Assembly: GCA_005883625.1 (NCBI GenBank)
Contig: VBDU01000085.1
Span: forward strand, 1 to 33,347
Length of the DNA: 33,347 nt
From: Chloroflexota bacterium
GTDB lineage: Bacteria; Chloroflexota; Limnocylindria; P2-11E
Direction of reading: 5' to 3'
The position numbers and the translations under genes were made by a program. Shown here one piece after another: positions 18,693-26,536 of this stretch (positions are counted from its first letter, which is position 1; every line of letters begins with the position of its first letter). The notes beneath the pieces were generated by a model. It did no database searches and had not been told where the DNA came from. It worked only from the letters and a program-made list of their open reading frames with translations.

Positions 18693-19655
18693 ATGGACGG
18701 CGAGGCCGCGAAGCAGATGGTCGAGAGCGTCGAGGTGTCGCCCGCGCTCCCGCATCTCCCGCCCGGCCAGGTGGGACCGGACGTGTTCCGCCAGCTGCTG
18801 AAGCAGGCGGTGCGCGTCGCCGATCTCGCGAACGCGCAGGCCACGCGGATGGCCGTGGATTTCGCCGAGGTCTACAAGCGCGAGCAGCGCGCGCGCGAGG
18901 AGGTCGACGCGAACCTCCGCCAGATGTCGCTCATGGAAAAGCAGGCGACGCGCTACGCGGAGGATCTCGCGCAGATGCTCCGCGGCGAGCGCGAGCGACG
19001 GCTGGAGCTGGAGCGCGCGCTCGACCACGAGCGCATCGCGAACGAGGAGCTTCGCCGGACCGGCCTCCAGGGCATCAGCCACCTCCTGCTCGCGGCGACC
19101 ATCAAGGACCAGACGACCGGCTCGCACCTCCTGCGCGTCCGCCGATACGTCGAGGCGATCGCCGATCGGCTCGGCATGCCGGTCGAAGTGGTCGAGGAGT
19201 TCGGGTACTCGAGCGTCATGCACGACGTCGGCAAGATCCACACGCCCGACCACATCCTGCAGAGCGAGCACCACCTGTCGAACGACGAGTTCGAGGTGAT
19301 CAAGCAGCACTGCATCGACGGCGAGACCATGCTCGGCGAGGCCCGTTTCTTCGAGACCGCCCGCGCGATCGCGCGCGAGCATCACGAGCGCTGGGACGGG
19401 AAGGGCTACCCGGACGGGAAGTGCGGCGCGGACATCTCGCTCGCGGCGCGCATCGTCTCGGTCGCGGATGTCTTCGACGCGCTCACCTCGAAGCGTCCAT
19501 ACAAGGAGGCGTGGCCGATCGACGCGGGGCTCGCCTCCGTCGAGGCCGGCGCCGGGAAGCAGTTCGACCCGGACGTCGTGGCCGCCTTCCGCAGCCTCGC
19601 CAAAGACGGCACGATCGACCGCATCAGGGCGGAGGTCGCGGCGACCGCGAGCTGA
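18693..19655 (+). CDS. HD-GYP phosphodiesterase with coiled-coil N-terminus
   Basis: A 320-residue soluble protein. Residues about 48-125 form a long charged coiled coil (KREQRAREEVDANLRQMSLM, RGERERRLELERALDHERIA). The HD-GYP domain (about 130-310) has all key motifs: HLLRVRRYVEAIA, the catalytic HD-GK segment VMHDVGKIHTPDHIL (His177-Asp178), HHERWDGKGYPDG (GYP 238-240) and VADVFDALTSKRPYKEAW. The family degrades cyclic di-GMP (or cGAMP in some members). It is intact, in contrast to the degenerate HD-GYP four genes upstream by function order. The coiled coil may bind the CheY-like protein encoded just before it. The last 32 bases overlap the convergent membrane-protein gene. Confidence 0.94.
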   Translation: MDGEAAKQMVESVEVSPALPHLPPGQVGPDVFRQLLKQAVRVADLANAQATRMAVDFAEVYKREQRAREEVDANLRQMSLMEKQATRYAEDLAQMLRGERERRLELERALDHERIANEELRRTGLQGISHLLLAATIKDQTTGSHLLRVRRYVEAIADRLGMPVEVVEEFGYSSVMHDVGKIHTPDHILQSEHHLSNDEFEVIKQHCIDGETMLGEARFFETARAIAREHHERWDGKGYPDGKCGADISLAARIVSVADVFDALTSKRPYKEAWPIDAGLASVEAGAGKQFDPDVVAAFRSLAKDGTIDRIRAEVAATAS

Positions 19656-20100
19656 GGCGGAAGCCCAGCCAGGTGAGCGCGCCACCCCCGATCGCGCTCG
19701 CGACGATCGCGCCGGCGACGAAGACGGCCAGCGACGCGAACGTGAGCTCCGCCGGCAGCCCGAAACGCGCGACCTGCTCCCCGAGGTAGTCGCTGACGGC
19801 GAGCGCGCGCAGCGAGCCGCCGACCGCGCCCGCGAGGATGCCGCTCGCCACGCCTTCCGCGACCGCGGCCCGCTCGGGCCCGCCGGAACGGCCGACGGCG
19901 CGGCCGAGCACGAGATAGACCGCGACCGAGAGCGCGAGGCCGGCGAGCGTGAGCGCGGCGCCTTCTCCCGACAGCGTCGGGCGGCCGCGCCCGGCCTGCG
20001 CGGCGAGCTGCCGGGCGCTCGCGGCGGCCTCCACGGCGCCGATCAAGACGAGCGCCGTCGCCGCGAGGAGCACCTGGATCGCGCGCATCGGACGGACCAT
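19624..20100 (-). CDS. Small multi-pass membrane protein (hypothetical)
   Basis: A 158-residue protein with four hydrophobic helices (AIQVLLAATALVLIGAVEAA, ALTLAGLALSVAVYLVLGRA, VASGILAGAVGGSLRAL, LTFASLAVFVAGAIVASAIG). No family recognised. Start ATG at 20100 is used; an ATG at 20088 is equally good, and the frame stays open to a TTG at 20124 that would almost touch the divergent UdgX start. The 3' end overlaps the HD-GYP gene tail-to-tail by 32 bp. Confidence 0.65.
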   Translation of the reverse strand: MVRPMRAIQVLLAATALVLIGAVEAAASARQLAAQAGRGRPTLSGEGAALTLAGLALSVAVYLVLGRAVGRSGGPERAAVAEGVASGILAGAVGGSLRALAVSDYLGEQVARFGLPAELTFASLAVFVAGAIVASAIGGGALTWLGFRLSSRSPRPPP

Positions 20101-20129
20101 CGGGCGCGTCGCTTGCTGGGTCAACGGCG

Positions 20130-20816
20130 ATGCCGCGTGACGAAGAGCCCGCGTACCCAGGGGGTGCGGGGGCCCGCCCCCGCGATGATCTGGAGCCCGG
20201 ACACACGTACCCCGAGCTCCCGGAGCGGCCGAGCCTGGGGGCGTACCGCGAGGCCGCGGCGCATTGCCGCGCCTGCGACCTCTGGAAGACCGGGACGCAG
20301 ACCGTGTTCGGCGAGGGCAAGCGAGAGGCGCGCGTCGTCTTCGTCGGCGAGCAGCCGGGGGACCAGGAGGATCGCGCAGGCCGCCCCTTCGTCGGACCCG
20401 CGGGTCGTGTCCTCGACGAGGCGCTCGCGGAGGCGGGTATCGATCGCGAGACCGTCTACGTGACGAACGCCGTGAAGCACTTCAAGTGGCGTGCGGCCGG
20501 GAAGCGGCGCCTCCACGAGAAGCCGAACCGCCGTGAGGTCGCGGCCTGCCGGCTCTGGCTCGACGCCGAGCTCGCGATCCTGCGCCCGCAGGTCGTCGTC
20601 TGCCTCGGCGCGACGGCCGCGCAGGCGCTCATCGCGCCGGCCTTCAGGGTCACCCGGGAGCGCGGGAAGCTCATCGACTCGCCGCTCGCGCCGCACGTTA
20701 TCGCGACGGTCCATCCGTCGTCGATCCTGCGCGCGCCCGAGGAGACGCGCGAGGACGAGATGCGCTCTTTCGTCGCCGACCTGAAGGTCGTCGCGAAGGT
20801 CATTCGCTCGCTCTGA
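20130..20816 (+). CDS. udgX: UdgX-type uracil-DNA glycosylase
   Basis: A 228-residue DNA repair protein of the family 4-related UDG group with a [4Fe-4S] cluster. Cysteines at 46, 49, 140 and 158 fit the cluster pattern. Motif A is GEQPGDQED (73-81), the form specific to UdgX rather than GEAPG of family 4. The decisive mark is the extra loop KRRLH at 125-129: in UdgX the KRRIH loop carries the His that bonds covalently to the DNA sugar after uracil release (here His129, Leu replacing Ile). Motif HPSSILR is at 195-201. The ATG at 20130 gives an N-terminal extension partly encoded by a GC-rich hairpin (20166-20183); conserved sequence starts only at about residue 36 (LGAYREAAAHCRACDLW). Confidence 0.92.
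   Translation: MPRDEEPAYPGGAGARPRDDLEPGHTYPELPERPSLGAYREAAAHCRACDLWKTGTQTVFGEGKREARVVFVGEQPGDQEDRAGRPFVGPAGRVLDEALAEAGIDRETVYVTNAVKHFKWRAAGKRRLHEKPNRREVAACRLWLDAELAILRPQVVVCLGATAAQALIAPAFRVTRERGKLIDSPLAPHVIATVHPSSILRAPEETREDEMRSFVADLKVVAKVIRSL
20166..20183. repeat. GC-rich hairpin within the 5' end of udgX
   Basis: Arms gcgggggc and gcccccgc (8 bp, perfect) around two C. It is one of the hairpin family seen between 18.1 and 27.6 kb and codes for residues of the non-conserved N-terminal extension of UdgX. In the mRNA it lies 36 bases after the start codon. Confidence 0.8.
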
Positions 20817-20840
20817 GGTCTTGCTCATCGCAGGGGCGGG

Positions 20841-20913
20841 CCCCCGCGCCCCCTAGGGGTACACGGGGTCCTTTTACACCAGGCGGTCCCCCGCACCCCC
20901 TAGGGGTACACGG
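20841..20913. repeat. Two 26-bp direct repeats with one mismatch
   Basis: Copies at 20841-20866 and 20888-20913 start 47 bp apart and differ at one base (g or a at position 8). Each holds ccccctaggggtacacgg and a run of C before it. The first copy lies between the convergent udgX and MFS genes; the second codes for the last residues of the MFS protein (VPLGGAGD). It looks like a local duplication of a gene end. Confidence 0.9.
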
Positions 20914-22082
20914 AGCTCCTCTTCACCCTTCATCGCGAAGGTGCCCACGAGCGCGAGCGCCGCGACGGCGCCGACGAAGAGCCACGCCGCGCCGAAGCCG
21001 GACGTCTGGACCGCGTACCCCATCACCGGCGCGCCGATCATCACGCCCGCCGTGCCGCCGACCGCTGCGAGCCCCTGCGCCGCTCCCGGCGCGGCGGGCA
21101 GCGAGGCGTCCGCGGTCGTGAACACCCCGGCGTAGGGAAGGCCCGCGCCCACGCCCACGAGCAGGGCCCCACCGAGCGCGAGCGGGAGCGGGCGGCCGGG
21201 GATCGCGAGGAGACCGACGCCGGCGACGATCGCGATGTCGCCAAGACGCATGACCGCTTTCGTGCCGAGGAGGCCGCGGGTGACGAGGACCCCGCCGAAC
21301 GGCCGCGCGAAGACGGCGAGGACGAGCAGGCTCGAGCCGAGCAGCCCCGAGAGCGCGAGCGGCAACGCGAACTCGCGCAGCAGGTACACCGTGATCCAGG
21401 TGGCGGACGCGAGCGCGACCCCGATCCCGGCGGCGTGCTGGAGGGCGGCGAGCCAGCAGTTCGCGCAGCGCAGGGCATCGCGCATCGTGCCGGTCCGCGG
21501 GACGGCGGGGACGGCCGGCGCCGCGAGCCAGAGGACGAGCGCGAGCGCGATGAACGCGCTCGAGACCGCGAACGCCGCGCGCCAGCCGTACGCCGAGGCC
21601 AGCGCCGGCAGCGCGAGGAGCGCGGCGGCGCTGCCGAGCGGGTATCCGGCGCCGAAGAGGCCGAGGCCCACGTGGGATCGCGCGTCCCCGTAGAGGCCCG
21701 CGATGTAGCGCGCGCCCGAGGGGAACGCGAGCGCGGCGCCGACGCCTTCGATGGCCTTCGCGGCGAGCGCGACCGCGTAGCTCGGCGCGAGGCCGAACAG
21801 CACGCTGCCCGCGAGCGCGAGGCCCACGCCGGCCGCCACCACGCGCTTGGGACCGAGACGATCCGCGAAGCCGCTCGTCGGCAGCGTCGCGAGGAAGAAC
21901 GTGACGAAGAGCGCCGTCGAGAGGAGGCCGGCCTCGAGGTCGCTGAGCCCGAATTCGGACGCAATCGGCGGAATGAGCGGCGCGTGATCGGCGTACGTCA
22001 CGCCGGTCGCGACGGCCGTGACAGTGACGAGGCTGACGCCCACGTTGCGGGGGCTCCGCCCCCGCATTCCAGTGAGCTTCAT
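20874..22082 (-). CDS. MFS transporter
   Basis: A 402-residue major facilitator superfamily protein with twelve hydrophobic helices. The loop between helices 2 and 3 has the MFS signature GFADRLGPKRVV. SGARYIAGLY and ARPFGGVLVTRGLLGTKAVM lie in the right places for helix 5 and the second-half loop. The start ATG at 22082 is preferred because family similarity begins at about GVSLVTVTAVATGVTYADH; the longer frame to 22145 is unconserved. Both ends are shaped by repeats: a G5C/GC5 hairpin codes for residues about 6-12, and a 26-bp duplicated sequence codes for the C-terminal residues. Substrate unknown; members with this pattern are often annotated as nitrate/cyanate-type or drug transporters. 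Confidence 0.88.
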   Translation of the reverse strand: MKLTGMRGRSPRNVGVSLVTVTAVATGVTYADHAPLIPPIASEFGLSDLEAGLLSTALFVTFFLATLPTSGFADRLGPKRVVAAGVGLALAGSVLFGLAPSYAVALAAKAIEGVGAALAFPSGARYIAGLYGDARSHVGLGLFGAGYPLGSAAALLALPALASAYGWRAAFAVSSAFIALALVLWLAAPAVPAVPRTGTMRDALRCANCWLAALQHAAGIGVALASATWITVYLLREFALPLALSGLLGSSLLVLAVFARPFGGVLVTRGLLGTKAVMRLGDIAIVAGVGLLAIPGRPLPLALGGALLVGVGAGLPYAGVFTTADASLPAAPGAAQGLAAVGGTAGVMIGAPVMGYAVQTSGFGAAWLFVGAVAALALVGTFAMKGEEELRVPLGGAGDRLV

Positions 22083-22117
22083 GCGGCGAGTCTGGGGGTT
22101 TGAAGGGGCGTCGCCCC
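22047..22117. repeat. Two GC-rich hairpins at the 5' end of the MFS gene
   Basis: Hairpin one: arms gcgggggc and gcccccgc around tcc (22047-22065), inside the MFS coding start. Hairpin two: arms ggggcg and cgcccc around one base (22105-22117), just upstream of the MFS ATG at 22082. Both belong to the local hairpin family. Confidence 0.8.
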
Positions 22118-22168
22118 CGCGACTGCTGATAGGCTTTTGGCCCATCCGAACCGTTCCGTCGGGCGGGA

Positions 22169-22193
22169 CGTATCGGATGTAGCGGCCGATACG
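22169..22193. promoter_or_regulatory. 8-bp inverted repeat upstream of the peptide-binding protein gene
   Basis: Perfect arms cgtatcgg (22169-22176) and ccgatacg (22186-22193) around nine bases, 33 bp before the ATG at 22227. It could be an operator for the ABC importer operon or a 5' leader hairpin. A good ribosome site (aggaggg, 22210-22216) follows. Confidence 0.45.
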
Positions 22194-22226
22194 CAGCGGC
22201 CAGATGTTCAGGAGGGTGGATACCGA

Positions 22227-23930
22227 ATGCGGCGATTTACAGCGTTATTCGGCGCGGCACTCATGGTGGCGGTGGCCTGTGGCGCACCCACGCCCCCGTC
22301 GTCCGGCGGGTCGCCCGTGGCGTCCGAGCAGCCCGTGCCGGGCGGCCGGATCGTCGAAGGCTCGACCGGCGACCCCAAGACGATGCAGCCGGTCATCTCC
22401 ACCGACACCACGTCGAGCGGCGTCTGGAGCTGGCTGTACTTCGGCCTGACGCGCGTGAACCGCGACACGGGCGAGACCGAAGGGAACCTCGCGGTGGACG
22501 CGCCCAAGCTCTCGGCCGACGGCCTGACCGTCACGTACACGCTGCGCGACAACCTCGTCTGGAGCGACGGCACGCCGTTCACCGGGGAGGACTACAAGTA
22601 CACCGTCGAAGCGGTCATGCGCAGCAAGAAGACCGTGCGCAAGAGCGCGGTGAACACGATCGTCGGCGCGAAGGACTACGAGGCCGGGAAGACGGATTCG
22701 ATCTCCGGCATCACCTACGACGCGAAGACGATCACGATCAAGCTCGAGAAGGTCTTCTGCCCGGCGATCGCGGGCCTCGGCGGCGGTGGCGCCGGCGGGA
22801 TCCTGCCGAGCAAGGCCTTCAAGACGGTCTGGGACAACAAGAGCACCGACACGTCGAAGAACATCGACGACAACCCGCTCAACATGAACCCGCCCGCCTC
22901 GATGGGCCCGTTCGTGTTCAAGGAGTTCAAGCCGGGCGTGCAGGTCACGCTCACGAAGAACCCCAAGTACTTCCGCGGCGAGCCGCTGATCGACGAGTAC
23001 GTCATCAAGAACTATGCGGACGCGACCGCCGTCAAGAACGCGCTCCTCACGGGTGAGGTGTCGTTCGCAGGGATCGAGGCGAAGGACTACGACGAAGTCA
23101 AGAAGAACGACAGCCTGAAGTTCTTCCAGTTCAAGTCGCTCGGGTACACCTACATCGGCTGGAACGCGAAGGGGGCCAAGGCCCCGTGGCTCGCCAACAA
23201 GCAGGTGCGCCAGGCGCTCTGGTACGGCATCAACGTCGACGCCATCGTCCAGAAGATCGTCTTCGGCCTCGGCACGAAGGCGCTCGCGCACAACCCGCCG
23301 GTCTCCTGGGCGTACGACGGCTCCGGTCTCACCGACTACAAGCTCGACGTCGCGAAGGCGAAGTCGCTCCTCGAGCAAGCCGGCGCGAAGATGGGCTCGG
23401 ACGGGGTGTACCGCTGGAGCGATGGGTCGCCCATGAAGATGCGCATCGAAACGAACCAGGGGAACAACGCGCGCGAGACGATCCTCCAGCTCGCGCAGGA
23501 GCAGTACAAGGCGATCGGGATCACGATCGATCCAGTGCTCGAGTCCTTCAACCAGCTCCTCGACCGGACCGACCCGGGTCCCGACTTCGAGGGCTTCATC
23601 ATCGGCTGGTCGCTCGGTGCCGATCCCGACCCGTACTCGATCTGGCACTCGAGCCAGCAGGGCAAGGGGCAGTTCAACAACGTCGGGTACTCGAACCCGG
23701 CGGTGGACAAGGCCCTCGAGGACAACCGCAACGGGCCCGACTGCAGCAAGGACGCCCGCCGCAAGGCGAATCACGCGGTCGACCTCAACCTGAACCAGGA
23801 CGCGCCGTACACGTTCCTCTATTCGGCGGACGTCCTCCGCTTCGCGCAGAAGGACATCCAGAGCTTCGACCCCAAGCCCTTCAGCACCGCTTCCGCGTGG
23901 AACATCGAGAAGTGGTGGATCAAGAAGTAG
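22227..23930 (+). CDS. Peptide/oligopeptide ABC transporter substrate-binding lipoprotein
   Basis: A 567-residue binding protein of the SBP_bac_5 family (DppA/OppA type). The lipoprotein signal ends VAVAC (Cys about residue 18), followed by a Pro/Ser-rich tether. Family marks: GGRIVEGSTGDPKTMQPVIS, LAVDAPKLSADGLTVTYTLR, LVWSDGTPFTGEDYKYTVEA, VRQALWYGINVDAIVQ and IGITIDPVLESFNQLLDR. The length is normal for the family. It captures peptides or other solutes outside the cell for the two permeases encoded next. ATG at 22227 is fixed by the ribosome site aggaggg and by the signal peptide; the frame is open upstream but unconserved. A strong stem-loop separates it from the permease genes. Confidence 0.95.
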   Translation: MRRFTALFGAALMVAVACGAPTPPSSGGSPVASEQPVPGGRIVEGSTGDPKTMQPVISTDTTSSGVWSWLYFGLTRVNRDTGETEGNLAVDAPKLSADGLTVTYTLRDNLVWSDGTPFTGEDYKYTVEAVMRSKKTVRKSAVNTIVGAKDYEAGKTDSISGITYDAKTITIKLEKVFCPAIAGLGGGGAGGILPSKAFKTVWDNKSTDTSKNIDDNPLNMNPPASMGPFVFKEFKPGVQVTLTKNPKYFRGEPLIDEYVIKNYADATAVKNALLTGEVSFAGIEAKDYDEVKKNDSLKFFQFKSLGYTYIGWNAKGAKAPWLANKQVRQALWYGINVDAIVQKIVFGLGTKALAHNPPVSWAYDGSGLTDYKLDVAKAKSLLEQAGAKMGSDGVYRWSDGSPMKMRIETNQGNNARETILQLAQEQYKAIGITIDPVLESFNQLLDRTDPGPDFEGFIIGWSLGADPDPYSIWHSSQQGKGQFNNVGYSNPAVDKALEDNRNGPDCSKDARRKANHAVDLNLNQDAPYTFLYSADVLRFAQKDIQSFDPKPFSTASAWNIEKWWIKK

Positions 23931-23946
23931 CTTTGGCTTCGGTGAC

Positions 23947-23983
23947 GCCTGCTCACGGCGGGTCTGCCCCGCCCTGAGCAGGC
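23947..23983 (+). terminator. Intercistronic stem-loop between binding protein and permease
   Basis: Arms gcctgctca and tgagcaggc (9 bp) extend inward, after one mismatch, by ggcggg/cccgcc, giving a 16-position stem with a loop of about four bases. There is no T-run, so it is more likely an RNA-stabilising or partial-termination element. Such elements allow much more binding protein than permease. The permease ribosome site (ggaggg) follows within seven bases. Confidence 0.65.
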
Positions 23984-23992
23984 GGGAGGGAC

Positions 23993-24952
23993 ATGGGCCG
24001 GTTCATCGCGAGGCGACTCGTCCAGGCGGTCCCGACGCTCTTCGGGATCCTCCTGCTGACCTTCCTGCTCTCCCGGCTCTCGCCGGCCGACCCGGTCAAG
24101 CTCATGGTCGCCGGCAACTTCGATATCACGCCCGAGGACCGCGCCGTGCTGTACCACGACCTCGGCCTCGACGATCCCCTCCCGATCCAGTTCGTCCACT
24201 TTCTTGGCGACGTCGCCCGCCTGAATTTCGGGAACTCCTTCTACTACCACCGGCCGGTCGTCGAGCTCATCGGCGAGCGCATCCCGAACAGCCTCCAGCT
24301 GAGCCTTCTCTCGCTGCTGCTCGCGCTGGCGATCGGGGTGCCGCTCGGGGTCATCGCCGCGTACAACCGCGGCAAGCTCGCGGACCACGTCATCCGCATC
24401 ACGAGCGTCGCCGGGCACGCCGTCCCCACGTTCTGGTTCGGCCTGCTCTTCGTCACCATCCTTGGGGTGCAGCTGCGCTGGTTCCCCATCGGCAGCATGA
24501 ACGTCGTCGGCGTCGACTGCGTGTTCTGCTGGGACCGGCTCTGGCACATCGTCGGTCCGGTCATCACGCTCTCCCTCACCGGGATCGCGGCGTACCCGAG
24601 GTACCTGCGGACCGAGGTCCTCGAGATCATCCGTCAGGACTACGTCCGCACCGCGCAGAGCAAGGGGCTGCGCGACCGGAGCATCGCGGTGGGACACGTG
24701 CTGCGGAATTCGCTCATTCCGGTGGTGACGCTCCTTGGGGGGATCCTCACGATCATCCTCGGCGGCTCCGTGGTCATCGAGCGCGTCTTCAACTGGCCGG
24801 GCCTCGGCAGGCTTCTTTTCGACGGGCTCGTGAACAAGGACTACCCGATGGTCCAGGCCTCGGTGATCATCGGCGCGCTGCTGCTCCTCGTCTCGTACAT
24901 CCTCCGCGACATCGCGTACGCCTGGGTCGACCCGCGGATCAAGGTGCGCTGA
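23993..24952 (+). CDS. Peptide-type ABC transporter permease (DppB/OppB family)
   Basis: A 319-residue inner-membrane permease with six helices. It opens with RRLVQAVPTLFGILLLTFLL, typical of DppB. The periplasmic loop contains YHDLGLDDPLPIQFVHFLG. The EAA-type cytoplasmic loop reads RYLRTEVLEIIRQDYVRTAQ, SKGLRDRSI, contacting the ATPase, and the last part has VIERVFNWPGLGRLLFDG. A cysteine pair (DCVFCWD) in an outer loop is an unusual touch. The ribosome site ggaggg precedes ATG 23993. The stop TGA overlaps the next ATG by one base, showing translational coupling with the second permease. Confidence 0.95.
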   Translation: MGRFIARRLVQAVPTLFGILLLTFLLSRLSPADPVKLMVAGNFDITPEDRAVLYHDLGLDDPLPIQFVHFLGDVARLNFGNSFYYHRPVVELIGERIPNSLQLSLLSLLLALAIGVPLGVIAAYNRGKLADHVIRITSVAGHAVPTFWFGLLFVTILGVQLRWFPIGSMNVVGVDCVFCWDRLWHIVGPVITLSLTGIAAYPRYLRTEVLEIIRQDYVRTAQSKGLRDRSIAVGHVLRNSLIPVVTLLGGILTIILGGSVVIERVFNWPGLGRLLFDGLVNKDYPMVQASVIIGALLLLVSYILRDIAYAWVDPRIKVR

Positions 24953-25911
24953 TGGCGACGGCACAGACCGCGGTCGCGCGTCCGACGGCGCCGGTCGAGC
25001 TTCGGCGGGCGAGCGCCGGCCTCTGGTCGGACGCGCTCTACCGATTGCGCCGGGACCCGACGACGATCGCGGCGCTCGGGACGCTGCTTCTCCTCGTCCT
25101 GCTGTCGGCCAGCGCGGACCTGCTCGCGGACAACGTCTTTCAGTGGAGCTTCAGCAAGCAGGACATTCTCTCGTCGTACGAGAAGCCGAGCCTCTCCGAG
25201 CCGGCGATGGTGCTCGGCAGCGACGAGCTCGGCCGCAGCCAGGTCGTGCGGCTCCTGTATGGCGGCCGCGTCTCGCTGTCGGTCGGCGCGTTCGCGGCGC
25301 TCGTCTCGATGACCATCGGTGTCCTCCTCGGGATCTCGGCCGGCTATTTCCGTGGCTGGTGGGACGACGTCGTCGTCTGGCTCGTACAAACGCTCGCGAA
25401 CATCCCGACCCTCTACCTGCTGCTCCTCATCGGCGCGTACTTCCGCCTGAATCCGGTGACGCTTACGCTCCTGCTCGGCCTCCTCGGCTGGCTGGGGATC
25501 AACAACCTCTCGCGAGGACAGACGTTCGCGCTGCGCGAGCGCGAGTACGTCGTCGCCGCGCGGACCATCGGCGCGACGCCGTGGCGCGTGATGACGCGCC
25601 ATATCTTCCCGAACGTACTGCCGCTGCTCATCGTGGTGGCGATGATCGACGTGGGCGCGGTGATCCTCACCGAATCCGCGCTCTCATATCTCGGGTTCGG
25701 GATCCAGCCGCCGGTCCCCTCGTGGGGGAACATGCTGACGAACGCCACGCAGTACAGCAGCAGGGCCGCGTGGCTCATCTACGCGCCGGGCGCGATGATC
25801 TTCATCACCGTCCTTTGCCTCTACCTCGTTGGCGACGGCCTTCGGGACGCCCTGGACCCGCGCCTGCGCGGCAGCATCGGCGGCGCGGCCGCCACCAAGA
25901 AGACCGCCTAG
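24952..25911 (+). CDS. Peptide-type ABC transporter permease (DppC/OppC family)
   Basis: A 319-residue permease partner of the DppB-like protein. It has the DppC N-terminal region before helix 1 (LYRLRRDPTTIAALGTLLLL) and the LGSDELGRSQVVRLLYGGRV block. The EAA loop reads REREYVVAARTIGATPWRVM followed by TRHIFPNVLPLL, and the end reads YLVGDGLRDALDPRLRG. Together these form the membrane channel for solute bound by the lipoprotein. No DppD/DppF ATPase genes follow: the next gene is a small regulator with its own promoter. The ATPases must therefore be encoded elsewhere or shared. Confidence 0.95.
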   Translation: MATAQTAVARPTAPVELRRASAGLWSDALYRLRRDPTTIAALGTLLLLVLLSASADLLADNVFQWSFSKQDILSSYEKPSLSEPAMVLGSDELGRSQVVRLLYGGRVSLSVGAFAALVSMTIGVLLGISAGYFRGWWDDVVVWLVQTLANIPTLYLLLLIGAYFRLNPVTLTLLLGLLGWLGINNLSRGQTFALREREYVVAARTIGATPWRVMTRHIFPNVLPLLIVVAMIDVGAVILTESALSYLGFGIQPPVPSWGNMLTNATQYSSRAAWLIYAPGAMIFITVLCLYLVGDGLRDALDPRLRGSIGGAAATKKTA

Positions 25912-25970
25912 CCCCGTCGCGCGGCGGCTTCCCGCGCAGGCCGACTCGCGCGTCTGCGCCGGAATACGCA

Positions 25971-26009
25971 TTGACTCCGGCCCGTTTCCGTGTTTGTAAT
26001 TGTAATTAC
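25971..26009 (+). promoter_or_regulatory. Promoter with overlapping palindromic operator
   Basis: A -35 box TTGACT (25971-25976) and a -10 box TGTAAT (25995-26000) are spaced 18 bp. Overlapping the -10 is a perfect palindrome, arms gtaatt and aattac around gt (25996-26009), in the most AT-rich spot of the window. The ribosome site gggaggt lies downstream before ATG 26030. The following gene has a ribbon-helix-helix-like part, so self-repression at this palindrome is a natural guess. Confidence 0.65.
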
Positions 26010-26029
26010 GTATTTGGGAGGTCGCTCAG

Positions 26030-26536
26030 ATGGCGAACGATGAGATCAAGGGCTGGCTGGCCGGCCGGCTTCCGCAGGGCTGGTACACGGGCACGCCGGA
26101 CGTGCGGGTGGACGAGGACGAGATCTGGGTGGTCGGGTCGCTTCCCGACGTCCAGGGGACCGAGGGCGGCCCCGAGGCGCTCGCCGCGGCACGCCAGGGC
26201 CGCATCAAGCAGCACCGCGAGGAGACCCGCGAACAGCGCATGAAGATCGCGGAAGAGGCCCAGCAGCGGTTCAGGCGGCACCTCGCCTGGGGCGCGAAGG
26301 TCGGCGACCAGACGGAGATCTTCACGCACATGGCGGTCCCGGTCATGACCCGCCTGCGGCTACCCGAGCGCGAGCTGCTCGACACGCTCGTCCGCGCGGG
26401 CGTCGCGCGGAGCCGCAGCCACGCGCTCGCGTGGTGCGTGCGCCTCGTCGCGAAGAACGAAGCGCAGTGGGTGACCGAGCTCAAGGAAGCGATCTCGAAG
26501 GTCGGGCAGGTGCGCTCCCAAGGGCCCCTCAACTAA
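26030..26536 (+). CDS. Hypothetical protein with ribbon-helix-helix-like C-terminal part
   Basis: A 168-residue soluble protein. The N-terminal part (DEIKGWLAGRLPQGWYTG, then VDEDEIWVVGSLPDV) is followed by a helical Arg/Gln/Glu-rich region (QHREETREQRMKIAEEAQQR). The C-terminal section MTRLRLPERELLDTLVRAGV, ARSRSHALAWCVRLVA reads like a ribbon-helix-helix/CopG-type fold: a beta strand, then helix-turn-helix with the (A/S)RS(R/S)xAL pattern. These proteins bind palindromic DNA as dimers. The gene has the clearest promoter of the window, with a palindrome on the -10 box. It is followed without gap by the HtrA-like gene (TAA then GTG). The exact family was not identified, and a regulator role is inferred. 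Confidence 0.8.
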   Translation: MANDEIKGWLAGRLPQGWYTGTPDVRVDEDEIWVVGSLPDVQGTEGGPEALAAARQGRIKQHREETREQRMKIAEEAQQRFRRHLAWGAKVGDQTEIFTHMAVPVMTRLRLPERELLDTLVRAGVARSRSHALAWCVRLVAKNEAQWVTELKEAISKVGQVRSQGPLN

